A stretch of 64,000 nucleotides of DNA from Branchiostoma belcheri (Eukaryota; Chordata; Leptocardii; Amphioxiformes; Branchiostomatidae). Of the stretch, positions 63,147-64,000 are shown piece after piece; position 1 is the first letter of the stretch; every line of letters begins with the position of its first letter. The DNA lies in the NCBI RefSeq assembly GCF_001625305.1, contig NW_017802403.1, forward strand, positions 919,675 to 983,674, read 5' to 3'. The notes beneath the pieces are model-generated. The model was not told the DNA's origin, searched no databases, and saw only the letters and a program-made list of their open reading frames with translations. A program made the position numbers and the translations under genes.

Positions 63147-63726
63147 CTGCAACCGATAAACCGATGGTAAAGAAACAAGAAATGTTTAAAAAAAACTGAC
63201 CGGCGGCCAAGATAAGAATAACAGAGGTGTAGACTTTGGCTTATTTTTGGCGTGTTTGGGCGTGTTTTTTTCTCTCTTTTGTCTCTCTCTTTTTCTGCTT
63301 ATATATTTTTTACGAGCAAATGGTTTGTACCTGGACTCTGGCCAATTAGATACTGTCTTTGCAGCTAACAAAAAAAATAATAACATTGGTGAATTAATGC
63401 GATGACGATGTGTGACTCAAATAATTGTTCACAAGACTGGACAGAATCGCAATCAACTTTGGGCTCTTAATAATGGAAAATAGATATTTTGTGATATTTT
63501 ATTAGCATTGACATGCATGCGGTAAAGAATGGCACCACTTTTTCTTTACTTAATTCGACCAGTTTTGTGACCATTGGCAAAAGATCGCAAGCGAAGCATG
63601 GCTACGCCTTTTTACTACATCAACAGTGAACAACGTATGGATAGAGATGAATAAATTTAGTCGTAAAATGTATCGTAATTGGCGGCTTCAAACATAGTAG
63701 CTATTTTTTTTTCTCTGGCCTCTTTA

Positions 63727-64000
63727 CACATCATCATCATGCCTCCGGATTACACTAATCCGGTGAGGTACACTTGATAGAGTTACGTACTCCATCATGT
63801 CCTATCTCTCATGGCGGACACTAATGCAGGCCCTGTGAGACCATTGTCTTTCTCTAACATGGACATAAGGACGTCCCACTCTGCGTCCCCCAGTAGGAAG
63901 CCACTGTACTAGTCTACCAGCTGGTTCGTTACTACGAACAACATGCCCTGCCAGGTCAAGTCTACGTCGTCGGACTACAGATGAAATGGGCTGGAGAGAA
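63727..64000 (-). mobile_element. Non-LTR retrotransposon remnant at window edge
   Basis: Minus-strand frame VVRRRRLDLAGHVVRSNEP, then GRLVQWLPTGGRRVGRPYV, a common C-terminal motif of LINE reverse-transcriptase polyproteins (RR-RL--AGH---R; G-R--GRP). Stops follow. It may extend beyond the window. Confidence 0.7.

Overview
The window reads as animal nuclear DNA, most likely from a lancelet (Branchiostoma). Reasons: long GT-AG introns, phase-1 EGF exons, many tRNA-derived SINEs, MITEs with TTAA or TTA target sites, 5'-truncated non-LTR retrotransposons, and a Cys-rich 'GCWRD...AIP...DGS.Y..R' ectodomain of a kind I associate with lancelet proteins. The genus is an inference from gene style, not from a database match. 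Runs of N at 27894-27913 and 43285-43304, and one N at 37612, show this is a scaffolded draft assembly.

Three protein-coding genes can be supported. Gene A (minus strand, 3886 to 3097 and beyond the left edge) has a signal-peptide exon and a helical exon. Gene B (plus strand, 8480-16755) is complete: eight exons join in frame to a predicted 431-residue type II membrane protein with a cytoplasmic N-terminus, one membrane helix, a short helical stalk and two tandem Cys-rich lectin-like domains. Gene C (minus strand, 63146 down to 20395; its 5' part lies beyond the right edge) dominates the window. Thirty-eight exons join in frame to about 4,522 codons.

Gene C encodes, in order: C8, TIL, a VWC-like segment, one EGF, sixteen mostly calcium-binding EGFs, an EGF, a short acidic exon, an EGF, then one giant 8,076-bp exon. 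That exon holds about 27 copies of a 51-bp repeat, a few 60-bp copies and about 150 copies of a 39-bp repeat. They encode a Ser/Glu/Asp tract of roughly 2,600 residues that ends in an EGF. After it come a second acidic-plus-EGF exon, an EGF, a VWD module with a GDPH motif, C8, TIL, an EGF-like module, a SEA domain with a possible self-cleavage motif, an EGF, a membrane helix and a short tail. The product would be a giant membrane-tethered extracellular protein: gel-forming-mucin modules (VWD-C8-TIL) at both ends, a Notch-like EGF rod, and a polyanionic tract that may be phosphorylated, in place of a Pro/Thr mucin domain.

Layout: 1-3.1 kb is mostly anonymous sequence with repeat fragments; 3.1-3.9 kb holds gene A; 3.9-8.4 kb is mobile-element sequence (a piggyBac-like foldback, then a 3.1-kb inverted-repeat element with a nested MITE); 8.4-16.8 kb is gene B; 16.8-20.4 kb is a repeat-filled space between convergent genes; 20.4-63.1 kb is gene C with repeat-rich introns; and 63.7-64 kb is a retrotransposon remnant.
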